Source: an uncultured Rhodospirillaceae bacterium
Lineage (GTDB): Bacteria > Pseudomonadota > Alphaproteobacteria > CAAGCB01 > CAG-977
Reading direction: 5' to 3'
DNA: 64,000 bases
NCBI GenBank assembly: GCA_900550445.1
Contig: URSF01000007.1
Span: forward strand, 9,504 to 73,503
Part shown: positions 52,046-61,409 of the stretch, piece after piece
Numbering within the stretch: the first letter of the stretch is position 1
How the letters are laid out: each line of letters starts with the position of its first letter
The notes under the pieces: generated by a model
What the model was told of the DNA's origin: nothing
Database searches by the model: none
What the model saw: only the letters and a program-made list of their open reading frames with translations
Program-made: the position numbers and the translations under genes

Positions 52046-53404
52046 ATGGATTCCGATATGCAGATTTTTAAAGCGCAAAGACGCCATAAGTTCATTATGT
52101 GGACGGTAGTCGCTTTGTGCGCTTTGTTTTCCTTGATCAACATTTTGGCGGCGGCGTCCGGCGGACGAATCGGACAGGCGTTTGCCGGATATATGAACAA
52201 TCATGAATCCTTTGCGCTGCTGATCAAATCGACGGGACTGTACGGCTTTTTCGCCGATACGGGAACGACGGTTTCCGCAACGGGCAAAGAAATGCTGGTT
52301 TCCATGGGACTGGGCCAGCTGATTATGATCGGCGTCAGCCTTGTTCTGATTTATTTGGCGATTGCCAAAGGGTTTGAACCGCTTTTGCTGATTCCGATCG
52401 GTTTCGGCGGGCTGCTGTCGAACGCGCCCGGTGCCGGCGTTGCCGAAGTCCTGGACGGCGTGACGGGATTTTTACTGTATATTTATAATATGGGGGTTGC
52501 TCCGCCCAGTATTTTCCCGCTGATTATTTTCATGGGCGTCGGAGCAATGACCGATTTCGGTCCGATGATTGCCAATCCGAAAGTCGCTTTACTGGGCGGC
52601 GCGGCGCAGTTCGGTATTTTTGCGACGGTGCTGGGCGCTTTGGCGCTGACTGATATGGGATTGGTGGACTTTACGCTGAAACAGGCGGCTTCGATCGGTA
52701 TTATCGGCGGAGCCGACGGCCCGACGGCGATCTTTTTGACCGGCCGTTTGGCGCCGGAACTGATGGGGGCGATTGTGGTCGCCGCGTATTCGTATATGGC
52801 TTTGGTGCCGATTATTCAGCCGCCGATCATGCGCGCGCTGACAACGGTGGAAGAACGTAAAATCAAAATGAAGCAGCTGCGTGAAGTATCACGCAAAGAA
52901 AAGATTATCTTTGTCTTTTTGGTTGTTTTGCTTTGCATTGTGTTCGTGCCGTCCGCCGCGCCCTTGATGGGAATGTTGATGTTCGGCAATTTGCTCAAGG
53001 AATGTAAAGTCGTTGATCGTCTGGCCAAAACGGCGGCGAACGATTTGTGCAACATTGTGACGATTTTTATCGGTTTGACGGTGGGATCGAAATTGTCCGC
53101 GGACAAGTTCTTGGCAAAAGAAACGTTGGGCATTTTGGTTTTGGGGCTGATCGCTTTTTCAATCGCGACGGCCGCGGGCGTTTTAATGGCCAAGCTGATG
53201 AATGTTTTCAGCAAGGAAAAAATGAATCCGTTGATCGGCGCGGCCGGTGTTTCCGCCGTTCCGATGGCGGCGCGCGTTGCTGACAGAGTCGCCAAAGAAG
53301 CTGATCCGACAAACTTTATTTTGATGCACGCAATGGGGCCGAACGTTTCCGGCGTGATCGGATCGGCTGTTGCGGCCGGTATTTTACTGGTAATGTGCAG
53401 CTGA
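52046..53404 (+). CDS. oadB: Oxaloacetate decarboxylase beta chain (Na+-translocating)
   Basis: A 452-aa membrane subunit with about nine to eleven helices. The G-G-A-D-G-P-T-A-I-F motif (about 217-226) includes the aspartate that binds Na+ during decarboxylation of carboxybiotin. S-N-A-P-G-A-G and I-Q-P-P are also typical. The only candidate ribosome site is the G12 run. The stop overlaps the next start (TGATG), so the TPR-methyltransferase gene is coupled to it. Confidence 0.93.
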   Translation: MDSDMQIFKAQRRHKFIMWTVVALCALFSLINILAAASGGRIGQAFAGYMNNHESFALLIKSTGLYGFFADTGTTVSATGKEMLVSMGLGQLIMIGVSLVLIYLAIAKGFEPLLLIPIGFGGLLSNAPGAGVAEVLDGVTGFLLYIYNMGVAPPSIFPLIIFMGVGAMTDFGPMIANPKVALLGGAAQFGIFATVLGALALTDMGLVDFTLKQAASIGIIGGADGPTAIFLTGRLAPELMGAIVVAAYSYMALVPIIQPPIMRALTTVEERKIKMKQLREVSRKEKIIFVFLVVLLCIVFVPSAAPLMGMLMFGNLLKECKVVDRLAKTAANDLCNIVTIFIGLTVGSKLSADKFLAKETLGILVLGLIAFSIATAAGVLMAKLMNVFSKEKMNPLIGAAGVSAVPMAARVADRVAKEADPTNFILMHAMGPNVSGVIGSAVAAGILLVMCS

Positions 53405-55044
53405 TGACGGAAGAAAACGTTTTAAACAACGACAATGCCGACGGGGCGGGGCAATCCCGCGCCGTCGGTCTGTTTCTTTTAAAGCGTTATAACGAAGCGG
53501 CCGCGGTTTATGACGATCTGCTGCGGCAGGCCCCGGATAATATTGCTTTCTGGGTCAATAAAATGATTTGCGTTTTGCAGTATTCCGAACCTGATGCCGC
53601 TTTTTTCAATGATATGCTGCAGCAGATCAGTCGTCTGCCGGCGCAGGGGTATTTATGTCTGGCCGATGTTTTGTATAATCTGGAACGCCATGAGGAAGCA
53701 TTGGTTTTTGTCAATAAAGCGCTGGAATCGGAACCTGATAATGTTGACGCCTGCCTGTTGAAAGCGCGCCTGCTGGATATTTCGGGCCGCTCAGAGGAGT
53801 TATATCAATTCATTTGTTCATTTTATCCCCGTTTGAAACGCGATGAACGGGTTTTGTGTTTTGCGGCGTTTTATGCGGTATTGTTTTGGAATATGGAACA
53901 GGCTGATTATTTTTTAAAAAAAGCGTTAAAGATAAACAAATATTCCGTTTTGCAGAATAATTTCTTTTATATCAGTCTGGCGGCGAAAAATCAGGAAGAA
54001 AAGATTGTTTCTTTCGGGGTGAAAGCTCTGGACGACAGAGAAAACAATCCCGTGGTTTGGCTGGCGTTGGGAAATGCGTATACCGTTTTGGGACAGAATG
54101 AGGCGGCCGGCGAAGCATATGAAACGTTGTCCCGGTTAACGGAAATATCCGATGATATCAGATTAAACTGGGCGAATGTCCTGATTGAGGAACAGAAATT
54201 TGAACAGGCTTTTGATTTGTTGAATCAGATTTCTGATTTTTCCGATACTTTGTTTTTGTTAATGCGTGACGTGCTGTTTGCAATGCGGCGGACCGGACGG
54301 GGAAACGAGGCGCGAGAAAAGGCTGTTTTCTGGCGTTCCATGCGCCCGGAAAATCAGGACGTCAATTATTTATGTACGGCTTTTTTGGGGGAAAAAACGA
54401 ACGAGTCGGCGCCACTGTCTTTTGTCAGACTGATCAACGAGGTTTATGCCGTCGAACAGGCCGAACGGGCCGCTGATCGGAAGAAATACTTTGGCCCGGA
54501 GATTCTGGATCGGGCTGTTCAGGCGCTTAAGCTGCCGATCGGACGTTCGATGAACGTATTGGATATCGGCTGCGGATCCGGCGCCGCGGCTGATATTCTG
54601 AGTGATTTCAGCCGTCCTGCAGGAACGCTGACCGGGATAGATGTTTCTGATATCGCTTTGGATTTTGCGGCTGATAAACAGGTGTATAATGAATTGGAAG
54701 AAGCGGATTTGATTTCTTTTTGTTCAGCCGATCCCGAAAAATACGATTTGATAGCCGGGTTGGATTCTTTATTCTATTTTGGCGATTTAACGCCTGTTTT
54801 AACGGCGGTCAAGACTGCTTTGAAACCCGGCGGGATTTTTGTTTTTACGGTCCGGGCGGCAGAGGGCGGCCGCGATTTTGATTTGGATATTTACGGCCGG
54901 TTTAAACAGGGATCCCGGTTCGTTTCCGAATGTATAACAGCCGCAGGACTTGATGAAAAATATCAGGCGGAAGAGCTGTTGTATAGAAAAACGGAAACGG
55001 AAGAAATCTATTGTCATGTTTTTGCTGTGCAGAAAAAAGCGTAA
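53404..55044 (+). CDS. TPR-repeat class I methyltransferase (first copy)
   Basis: A 546-aa protein: tetratricopeptide repeats over about 20-320, then a SAM-dependent methyltransferase domain with motif I L-D-I-G-C-G-S-G-A near 385. It belongs to the group of predicted methyltransferases with TPRs (COG4976-type). The start at 53404 overlaps the oadB stop by one base. The substrate is unknown; TPRs suggest a protein target. A paralog follows with one base overlap. Confidence 0.78.
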   Translation: MTEENVLNNDNADGAGQSRAVGLFLLKRYNEAAAVYDDLLRQAPDNIAFWVNKMICVLQYSEPDAAFFNDMLQQISRLPAQGYLCLADVLYNLERHEEALVFVNKALESEPDNVDACLLKARLLDISGRSEELYQFICSFYPRLKRDERVLCFAAFYAVLFWNMEQADYFLKKALKINKYSVLQNNFFYISLAAKNQEEKIVSFGVKALDDRENNPVVWLALGNAYTVLGQNEAAGEAYETLSRLTEISDDIRLNWANVLIEEQKFEQAFDLLNQISDFSDTLFLLMRDVLFAMRRTGRGNEAREKAVFWRSMRPENQDVNYLCTAFLGEKTNESAPLSFVRLINEVYAVEQAERAADRKKYFGPEILDRAVQALKLPIGRSMNVLDIGCGSGAAADILSDFSRPAGTLTGIDVSDIALDFAADKQVYNELEEADLISFCSADPEKYDLIAGLDSLFYFGDLTPVLTAVKTALKPGGIFVFTVRAAEGGRDFDLDIYGRFKQGSRFVSECITAAGLDEKYQAEELLYRKTETEEIYCHVFAVQKKA

Positions 55045-56447
55045 TGTCCGCCGATGATTTAATTTCCAGAATTAACCGGGAAAATGAACAGGCCGCTTAT
55101 CAGGCCGCGCTGGATATCGCTCTGCCGGCGCTGAAAGACGGCGAAAACGATTATGCTCTTTGGATTGCGGCGGGAAACGCCTATTACGGTTTGAAACAGT
55201 TTGAATCGGCGGAACGGGCTTATTTAAAGGCGGCGGACCTTTGCTCGCAGGACGTTATCGCTTTGTCAAATCTGGCCGGCGTTTATTTTGAAACCGGCCG
55301 ATTTGCCGACGGCCTGACGGTTTGTGACCGGGCTTTGCGTCGCCGGCCGGATTATTTAAATGTGCATATCCACCGCGGAAATATGCTTTCGTCGCTCGAC
55401 AGATACGACGAAGCCGTCGCGGCCTATCAGACAGCATTGGAAACAGCGCCTGAAGATCCGCTGGTTTTGTTTAATTTGGCTTACGCTCTGGTTATGACCG
55501 GACAATATGACAAAGCCGCGGAAATTTATCGGCGACTTTTGACATTGACGCCGAACGACCCCGAATATTTGTTTGCTTATGCGGCTTTTCTGGAAAAAAC
55601 GGAAGATTTTGAAACGGCGGCGGAGATATATCTGAAACTGCTGCAAATCGAAGAAACGCCGACGACTCATATTACGCTTGGCGGGTGCCTGTATAATTTG
55701 CTGCTGCTGGATAAAACGGACGCCGTGTGGCGCCTGACGGATACCTGGTTGACATTGTTTCCGGATAATCCGGTGGCGCTGCATACGCTGGAAACGCTGA
55801 AAAATTCGCGGGAAGTGACAAGAGCGTCGGCAGAATATGTCCGGGAATTGTTTGACGCTTTTGCCGATTCTTTTGATTCTGTTTTGGCCGGGTTGTCTTA
55901 TCAGGCGCCGGATCTGGTCGCGTCAGCGGTAAAAAAGCAGTCATTTTCAACTGTTCCGTCGATTCTTGATTTGGGCTGCGGTACGGGATTGTGCGCGGCG
56001 GCTTTGCAAAAAGAACAGGCGGTATTTCATTCTTTGACAGGCGTGGATTTGTCCGCGGCTATGCTGGAAAAAGCGAATCAGCGCGGAATTTATACGGAAC
56101 TGGTGCAAAGTGATATTTTGTCCTTTTTGCCGTCGGTTAAAGAACGGTTTGATTTAATCATTTCCGCGGACGTTTTTACATATTTAGGCGATCTGTCCGA
56201 ATTGTTTGCCGGAATATCCGCCGCGTTGAAACAGGGGGGACGAGTCATCTTTACCGTCAGCGAAAATACGGCTGACACCGACGGTTACGCTTTGGAACCG
56301 TCGGGCCGTTTTGTTCATGGCCGGGATTATATTTTGCGGGAATTAAAAAAAAGCGGTTTGACGGTTTTGAATATTTCCGGCGTTGAATTGCGTCAGGAAT
56401 TAGGAAAACCGGTTTATGGTTTATTGGTTATAGGAATAAAAACTTGA
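55044..56447 (+). CDS. TPR-repeat class I methyltransferase (second copy)
   Basis: A 467-aa paralog of the preceding gene, also TPRs (about 30-260, e.g. A-G-N-A-Y-Y-G-L-K-Q-F-E) plus a methyltransferase domain (motif I L-D-L-G-C-G-T-G near 307). Stop/start overlap TAATG. Two adjacent copies imply a duplication with related substrates. Followed by nhaA after 63 bases. Confidence 0.8.
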   Translation: MSADDLISRINRENEQAAYQAALDIALPALKDGENDYALWIAAGNAYYGLKQFESAERAYLKAADLCSQDVIALSNLAGVYFETGRFADGLTVCDRALRRRPDYLNVHIHRGNMLSSLDRYDEAVAAYQTALETAPEDPLVLFNLAYALVMTGQYDKAAEIYRRLLTLTPNDPEYLFAYAAFLEKTEDFETAAEIYLKLLQIEETPTTHITLGGCLYNLLLLDKTDAVWRLTDTWLTLFPDNPVALHTLETLKNSREVTRASAEYVRELFDAFADSFDSVLAGLSYQAPDLVASAVKKQSFSTVPSILDLGCGTGLCAAALQKEQAVFHSLTGVDLSAAMLEKANQRGIYTELVQSDILSFLPSVKERFDLIISADVFTYLGDLSELFAGISAALKQGGRVIFTVSENTADTDGYALEPSGRFVHGRDYILRELKKSGLTVLNISGVELRQELGKPVYGLLVIGIKT

Positions 56448-56510
56448 TCTTTTTTGATTATTCTTGCTAAAAGTAATTTAATAGTTTGATTTTGATGGGA
56501 ATAAAAACTA

Positions 56511-57782
56511 ATGACTGAAATTATAGAAGAAACGGCAGAAATAAAAATTGTCGAAAAGAAAAGAATTCGCCTGTTTTCAAAAGCATGGTTTGAACAGCTG
56601 CTGAACAACGAAGCCACCAGCGGCCTGGTTATGATATTTGCCATGATTGTAGCGATTATCTGCGCCAATACGGCGGCGCGCGAACCTGTGCATCATTTTT
56701 TACAGACGACGATTACGCTGGGAATCGGGAATCAAATGTTTCCCAGATCTATTGAATGGTGGGTGAACGATATTCTGATGGTTTTCTTCTTTCTGCAAGT
56801 CGGGTTGGAATTGAAACGCGAAATGAAAGAAGGGTTTTTGTCGGATATCCGTCAGGTTTTTGTTCCCTGTATTGCCGCTTTGGGCGGGATCTGCTGCCCG
56901 GCGATTATTTACGCGATTATTAATAATTCTTCCCCGCAATATATGCACGGCTGGGCTATTCCGACGGCGACGGATATTGCTTTTGCCGTGTGTGTTTTGA
57001 TGCTGGTCGGGAAACATGTTCCTCAGGCGGCAAAGATTTTTTTGCTGGCGATCGCGATTTTTGACGATTTGGGGGCAATTATCATCATTGCGCTGTTTTA
57101 TAATCAGGGCGTGTATCTGTCTTTGCTGGGCTATGCCTGTATCGCGACATTCGCCCTGTATTTGCTAAACAAGATGCAGGTAACCTATTTCCTGCCTTAT
57201 TTGTTGTTGGGCGTTGTTTTGTGGTTCTGTTTTTTAAACGGGGGCATTCATACGACGATTGCCGGCGTTGTTGTCGCCATGGCCTATCCGATGCGTGTCG
57301 ACGGGGAAAAAGAATCACCGTTGAACAGATTGATGAAAGTATTAAAACCGTGGGTGGATTTCTTTATTCTGCCGGTGTTTGCTTTTGCCAGCGCGGGATT
57401 GTATTTTGGCGGCGTGACGGCGGAAACGTTTACACACACGCTGACTTTGGGAATTATTTTCGGTCTTTTTGTGGGTAAACAGATCGGTATTTTCGCAACG
57501 ACATGGATATTGATTAAATTAAAAATCGCCGCTTTCCCGAAAGCCGTGACAATGCTGGATTTGTACGGTGTGGCTGTTGTTGCCGGGATCGGGTTTACAA
57601 TGGCGCTGTTTGTCGGCAAACTGGCTTTACCGGGTGAAGCCATGCAGCAGGAAATTCGGCTGGGCGTTATCTGCGGGTCGGTTGTTTCCGCGTTATGGGG
57701 CGCTGTTGTGTTCCATTACGGTCGTCGGTTGAAAAGCTGGTTTATGGTAAAAGTGTTGAAACGCGAAAATGTTCCTTTGTAA
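56511..57782 (+). CDS. nhaA: Na+/H+ antiporter NhaA
   Basis: A 423-aa protein with 12 helices. The ion-site aspartates are the F-D-D-L-G-A motif near 186-187, and T-A-T-D-I-A-F lies near 157. It exports Na+ for H+ and aids pH and sodium homeostasis. The N-terminal 25 residues are an extra charged segment. Placed after the Na+ pump operon, it fits a sodium-based economy. Confidence 0.95.
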   Translation: MTEIIEETAEIKIVEKKRIRLFSKAWFEQLLNNEATSGLVMIFAMIVAIICANTAAREPVHHFLQTTITLGIGNQMFPRSIEWWVNDILMVFFFLQVGLELKREMKEGFLSDIRQVFVPCIAALGGICCPAIIYAIINNSSPQYMHGWAIPTATDIAFAVCVLMLVGKHVPQAAKIFLLAIAIFDDLGAIIIIALFYNQGVYLSLLGYACIATFALYLLNKMQVTYFLPYLLLGVVLWFCFLNGGIHTTIAGVVVAMAYPMRVDGEKESPLNRLMKVLKPWVDFFILPVFAFASAGLYFGGVTAETFTHTLTLGIIFGLFVGKQIGIFATTWILIKLKIAAFPKAVTMLDLYGVAVVAGIGFTMALFVGKLALPGEAMQQEIRLGVICGSVVSALWGAVVFHYGRRLKSWFMVKVLKRENVPL

Positions 57783-57827
57783 TTATTTCCATGCCGGTTT
57801 TTTGTAAAAGAACCGGGAAACGGAGAA

Positions 57828-57855
57828 AAAAAGCCCCTGATGACAGGGGCTTTTT
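57828..57855 (+). terminator. Terminator after nhaA
   Basis: A perfect stem of 12 bp (AAAAAGCCCCTG / CAGGGGCTTTTT) with an ATGA loop. Confidence 0.9.
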
Positions 57856-57980
57856 CATAGTTTGGAAAAGTAGAAGTGCCTGCATAACAACCGGCGGAGA
57901 AGAAAACTTCTCCGCCGCTGTTGTAAAGTATTAAAATGTCAAGTTTCGCTTTGATCTCTGTATTTTATGCAGAGCTTTTT

Positions 57981-59726
57981 TTATTCAAACCTGGACATAA
58001 ATTGTTGTCTCCTTACGGAACTGTTACCTCCGCCGCCACCGCCGCCGGAAGAAGAAGAACTTTTGGCAACGCATTTACCGCAGCTGAAGCCGGAATCTAC
58101 GCAGATTCGTCCCTGTTGCAGCGTTTGCCCGCTTGGGCAAGAGGTCAGGTTCTTTGTATATCCTGATTCACAGCGCGTACAGTCAACAGTGGTAGATGTT
58201 GATGTTTTTGTGCATTTTCCATTGTTGAGCGTATATCCGGAATTGCATTTTGTGCATTTGCCTGTTGTCGTACTGTACGTAGAACAGTTTGTAACGGCAG
58301 GAACTTTTGTACAGGAAGAAGCTCCCGTTCCGGAATACGTCCCCGTCGGACATGTCTGACAACTTGTTGCACTGCCGCCTGTTGAATATGTTCCGGGCTG
58401 ACACTGGACACAGTTGCCGATTGCTTCGGCATAGAAATGTCCGCCTCCGCAACTCGGTATCGGATCCTTAATCACGCATTCTGTAGAAGAACAAACGCAA
58501 ATCGCATCTGTTGTAGCGTTACTGGAACAGCTGGCGTATCCGCAACCCGAAGATTCATTTTTCTTTTCAACCACGCAATTAGGCGAACCTTTTAATCCTT
58601 TAGAGAATTTCATTGTAACGCCTTTTCTTGCGCCTTTTTTAGAAGATGAAGCTTCCTGTAAATAAACAGTACCGTTAACCGTTACCGGATCATTAAACGT
58701 AATAACCGTATCCAGATCGTCCAAATACCAGCTGGTATGGCCCAGCGATTTCAAAGCTGATGTTGTAAAAGAACCTGAAACCGAAGCTCTATCCCAGAAA
58801 CGGATATTAACTTCGGTAAATGAAGCGCTTGACGGCATCGTGATGTTTGAATTGGCACCGTAACCGTCAATACAGCTGTATCCGGACGGAACACTCATCG
58901 AACCGTTGGCATTCCAAGAAAATCTGTTGGAACTGGTGCAGGTAGATTGAACCGCATCTATCGTACATTCTCTGGTCGTGCAGGTACAAGTGTTGTTTGT
59001 TTCAACTGACTTGCTGCAGCTGGCGGAAGAACAGCCCGAAGAAGCAACCTGTTTTTCAACGACGCATTTCGGATTGCCCTTTAAGCCGGCGTTAAAGACC
59101 ATCTTTACGCCTTTCGCCGCATCAGAAGAATCTTCCTGTAAAATAACCGTCCCGGTAACGGTGACCGGATTGTTAAAGGTAATAACAGAATCCAAATTGC
59201 CCAGTTCCCAACTGGTATGACCGGTGGATTTCAGATTCGTCGCGGTAAAAGCGCCGCCGGAAACCGTAGCGTTATCCCAGAAACGAATGTTAACCGTCCC
59301 GTATTTCGGATTGGTGTCCGGCACCGTGATGGAAGAAGTCCTTCCATACCCGTCAATATTAGGGCATTGCGTCGCCAAAACGACCGAACCGTTATGATTC
59401 CAGGAACAGACGCCTAATTTGCAGGAATTGTTGATCAATTCATACTTTTTGCTTATATCGCATTTTTTGCACGCCGCCGCCGATTCACATTCCAGACAGC
59501 CGGTCATGGCGTCAGAACAAGCCTGACAACCGTTAACGCCCGAATTATAATAACCTGTAAGGCAAGCATTTGATTGATTGCCGCCGTTCAAACCGCCCAG
59601 CTGATCCCTCAGTTCGGAAGACGCATTGCCCAGCGACGTCGCTGAACGACCAAGCTTTACCGCTTTCGCTAAGGTAAAAGCGCCGGCGGAATCAAAGATA
59701 TCTGATGCGCCGGCCGTTATCGGCAC
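57981..59726 (-). CDS. Large cysteine-rich surface protein with two homologous repeats
   Basis: 581 aa are open from GTG 59726. Two repeats of about 150 residues (about 105-250 and 270-410) share N-I-R-F-W-D, G-H-T-S-W and a G-L-K-G-x-P-x-C-V-V-E-K tail. A cysteine-rich, EGF-like or growth-factor-receptor-like tract (P-G-T-Y-S-T-G, C-x-x-C pairs) and a poly-Gly C-terminus follow. An upstream ATG (59761) with CAGGAGG would give a clear signal peptide (M-K-K-I-P-L-F-L-F-C-C) if the A6 run had one more base. Surface or secreted by inference; family unnamed. Confidence 0.62.
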   Translation of the reverse strand: MPITAGASDIFDSAGAFTLAKAVKLGRSATSLGNASSELRDQLGGLNGGNQSNACLTGYYNSGVNGCQACSDAMTGCLECESAAACKKCDISKKYELINNSCKLGVCSWNHNGSVVLATQCPNIDGYGRTSSITVPDTNPKYGTVNIRFWDNATVSGGAFTATNLKSTGHTSWELGNLDSVITFNNPVTVTGTVILQEDSSDAAKGVKMVFNAGLKGNPKCVVEKQVASSGCSSASCSKSVETNNTCTCTTRECTIDAVQSTCTSSNRFSWNANGSMSVPSGYSCIDGYGANSNITMPSSASFTEVNIRFWDRASVSGSFTTSALKSLGHTSWYLDDLDTVITFNDPVTVNGTVYLQEASSSKKGARKGVTMKFSKGLKGSPNCVVEKKNESSGCGYASCSSNATTDAICVCSSTECVIKDPIPSCGGGHFYAEAIGNCVQCQPGTYSTGGSATSCQTCPTGTYSGTGASSCTKVPAVTNCSTYSTTTGKCTKCNSGYTLNNGKCTKTSTSTTVDCTRCESGYTKNLTSCPSGQTLQQGRICVDSGFSCGKCVAKSSSSSGGGGGGGNSSVRRQQFMSRFE

Positions 59727-59761
59727 GGTACAACAAAAAAGAAATAAAGGAATTTTTTCAT
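59727..59761 (-). pseudogene. Out-of-frame signal-peptide start of the cysteine-rich protein
   Basis: ATG 59761-59759 has a strong CAGGAGG site. It is followed by a run of six A (plus-strand T6, 59753-59758). The start frame stops after 14 codons. Adding one base to the A run joins it to the 57981-59726 frame and gives a standard signal peptide with P-I-T-A-G-A near the cut. Confidence 0.6.
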
Positions 59762-59833
59762 TTTACCCTCCTGATAAAGTTAAAGTTATTCTCTTATTAT
59801 TCGGCGAACCCAAATCCGCTTCTACAAAAATAT

Positions 59834-59847
59834 GGGGGGGGGGGGGG
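59834..59847 (-). repeat. G14/C14 homopolymer in the promoter region of the cysteine-rich gene
   Basis: Fourteen G on plus, flanked by perfect inverted arms AAAAATATG / CATATTTTT. It lies about 75 bases upstream of the ATG at 59761, where a promoter is expected. Slippage here could vary expression. Confidence 0.9.
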
Positions 59848-60249
59848 CATATTTTTAACAAAACTGTAACATTTGGAAGGACAATGAAACTAACGAAAAA
59901 AGGCCCTTTGAAAAAGATAAAGACAATAAAAAAGTAATTTAATAAAACACGTAAAAGGAGAAAATATAAGAAAAATACTTTGCCGGAGAACTTTTTTCAA
60001 CGATGAACAAGAAACTCTTTTGCGGCCTTCTTAAAACATCGAAGCTGATTTGAGTTATTTAAAGGAATCATTCCGTTCGGCATGGATTTGAAAACCATGT
60101 CTTACAGGCCGTTTGGCAAAAGGATCATACGAAATAAAACAACGCCGTCGGCCTGTTATCCTAAATTGGCCGGCTCCGTTTACGGCAGGTGTACGACGAA
60201 ACGGAATACCGTTAAAATGTTGCCGGCAATAAAAGACATATCCGCATAT
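59848..60249. other. Region with no supported gene
   Basis: About 400 bases between the cysteine-rich gene and the metallopeptidase gene. Small ORFs of 17-76 codons occur on both strands, but none has a convincing ribosome site or a family match. The first half is AT-rich, the second half resembles the bulk genome. A decayed gene is possible. Confidence 0.4.
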
Positions 60250-60250
60250 A

Positions 60251-60297
60251 AAAACTCCCGCGTTTTGAACTGTTTGGCAATTCATTCGGCGCGGGAG
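60251..60297 (-). terminator. Terminator of the metallopeptidase-like gene
   Basis: On minus, CTCCCGCG pairs with CGCGGGAG over a 27-base loop, followed by TTTTTA. It lies 19 bases after the stop. Confidence 0.65.
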
Positions 60298-60315
60298 TAT
60301 TTGAACAATAAAAGA

Positions 60316-61332
60316 TTAACGGGACGAACCTTTGCGGACTGCGGCCGCTTTGACTGCGGAATTGTTTTTTTCCGCTTTGACCTGTTTTAAAACGGCTGCG
60401 CAGTTTGTCTTTTCGCCGTCAGGACGGTTGACCGTTACTTTATCCAATCCCAGCTGTTCCGCCGTGCGTCTGTATTTTGTCATGTACGGCAGCAAAGCGC
60501 GTGACAATTTTCTGGCCTGTTTTTCACTGATGAATAACTTTTCGGGCGTTTCCATGACCTTGTCGTCTTTCAGGAATTGTTTGCCGTCATAATCTTTGCA
60601 TAACGTGTCAACGATCAGTTTGGTCGGCCGGTTTTCCGCAAAGTACTGCGGTTCCATTTCCTTTTGCTTTTTCAATTCCTTTGCCACCTGCGACATATAA
60701 TCGACATACGTGTCGGCATAGGAAGATTTTACTTTCAGATCATACCATTTCAACAATGCGTCTGCGCGCGCTTTTTCCGTATCGCCGGTTTCTTTGAACG
60801 TTTTTTCAAAAGCGGTGCTCATCGGCGCATAGCCGGATTTTTGATGCGCGGCCCAGATTTTGGGATTTTTTTCGCGCATTTCATGGGCATACATGACTTC
60901 CGCGGCGCACGCGTCGGCTTCAATCGCGAAACCGCTGACAAAGAAAGATTTCGGCGTCATTTCCGGAGACGTCGTATCCATTTGCGAATCCTGCCATGCA
61001 TGACGCATTTCATGAACGAAAGTAACGGCCAGATCTTCGTCCGACATCGCCGGATTTAAAGCAACCAGATTGTTGTCAGGAGAAAAATAACCGTAATAGT
61101 TCATCTTTTCGAAAATAATTTTCGATCCCTTCTGTTCCAGAAAATCCAGCGTCTGCTGTCCCGTTTTGCTTTCGGACAACATTTTTTTCAGCCGTTCCAT
61201 TCTTTCCGGGGACTGATCAACCTTTTGCTTTTTAAAGGCTTTGGCTAACGGACGATGACCGGCGGCCTGCTGACCGCTGGGAAAACGGGAAACGGAACCT
61301 GCCGCTAAAAATTCGTGGTAACTTAAAACCAT
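60316..61332 (-). CDS. DUF6782-like putative metallopeptidase
   Basis: A 338-aa protein with H-E-x-x-H at 107-111 (V-H-E-M-R-H-A-W-Q) and a downstream E-A-D-A-C-A-A-E segment near 138-145 that could give the third zinc ligand. That pattern suggests a zinc peptidase of the DUF6782 type. No signal peptide is seen. Many lysines in the second half. Substrate unknown. A D-L-A-V-T-F-V lead-in is usual for such sites. Confidence 0.65.
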   Translation of the reverse strand: MVLSYHEFLAAGSVSRFPSGQQAAGHRPLAKAFKKQKVDQSPERMERLKKMLSESKTGQQTLDFLEQKGSKIIFEKMNYYGYFSPDNNLVALNPAMSDEDLAVTFVHEMRHAWQDSQMDTTSPEMTPKSFFVSGFAIEADACAAEVMYAHEMREKNPKIWAAHQKSGYAPMSTAFEKTFKETGDTEKARADALLKWYDLKVKSSYADTYVDYMSQVAKELKKQKEMEPQYFAENRPTKLIVDTLCKDYDGKQFLKDDKVMETPEKLFISEKQARKLSRALLPYMTKYRRTAEQLGLDKVTVNRPDGEKTNCAAVLKQVKAEKNNSAVKAAAVRKGSSR

Positions 61333-61409
61333 AATTGTTTTCTCCTAAAATAACTAAGGAGAAATATGAAGGAAAAAAATATTTTTGTCAACTTTTTTGT
61401 ACACATTTT

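Noticed and set aside
60055..60390. Overlapping small ORFs on both strands
   Set aside because: No ribosome site or family resemblance; part overlaps the terminator of the metallopeptidase gene.
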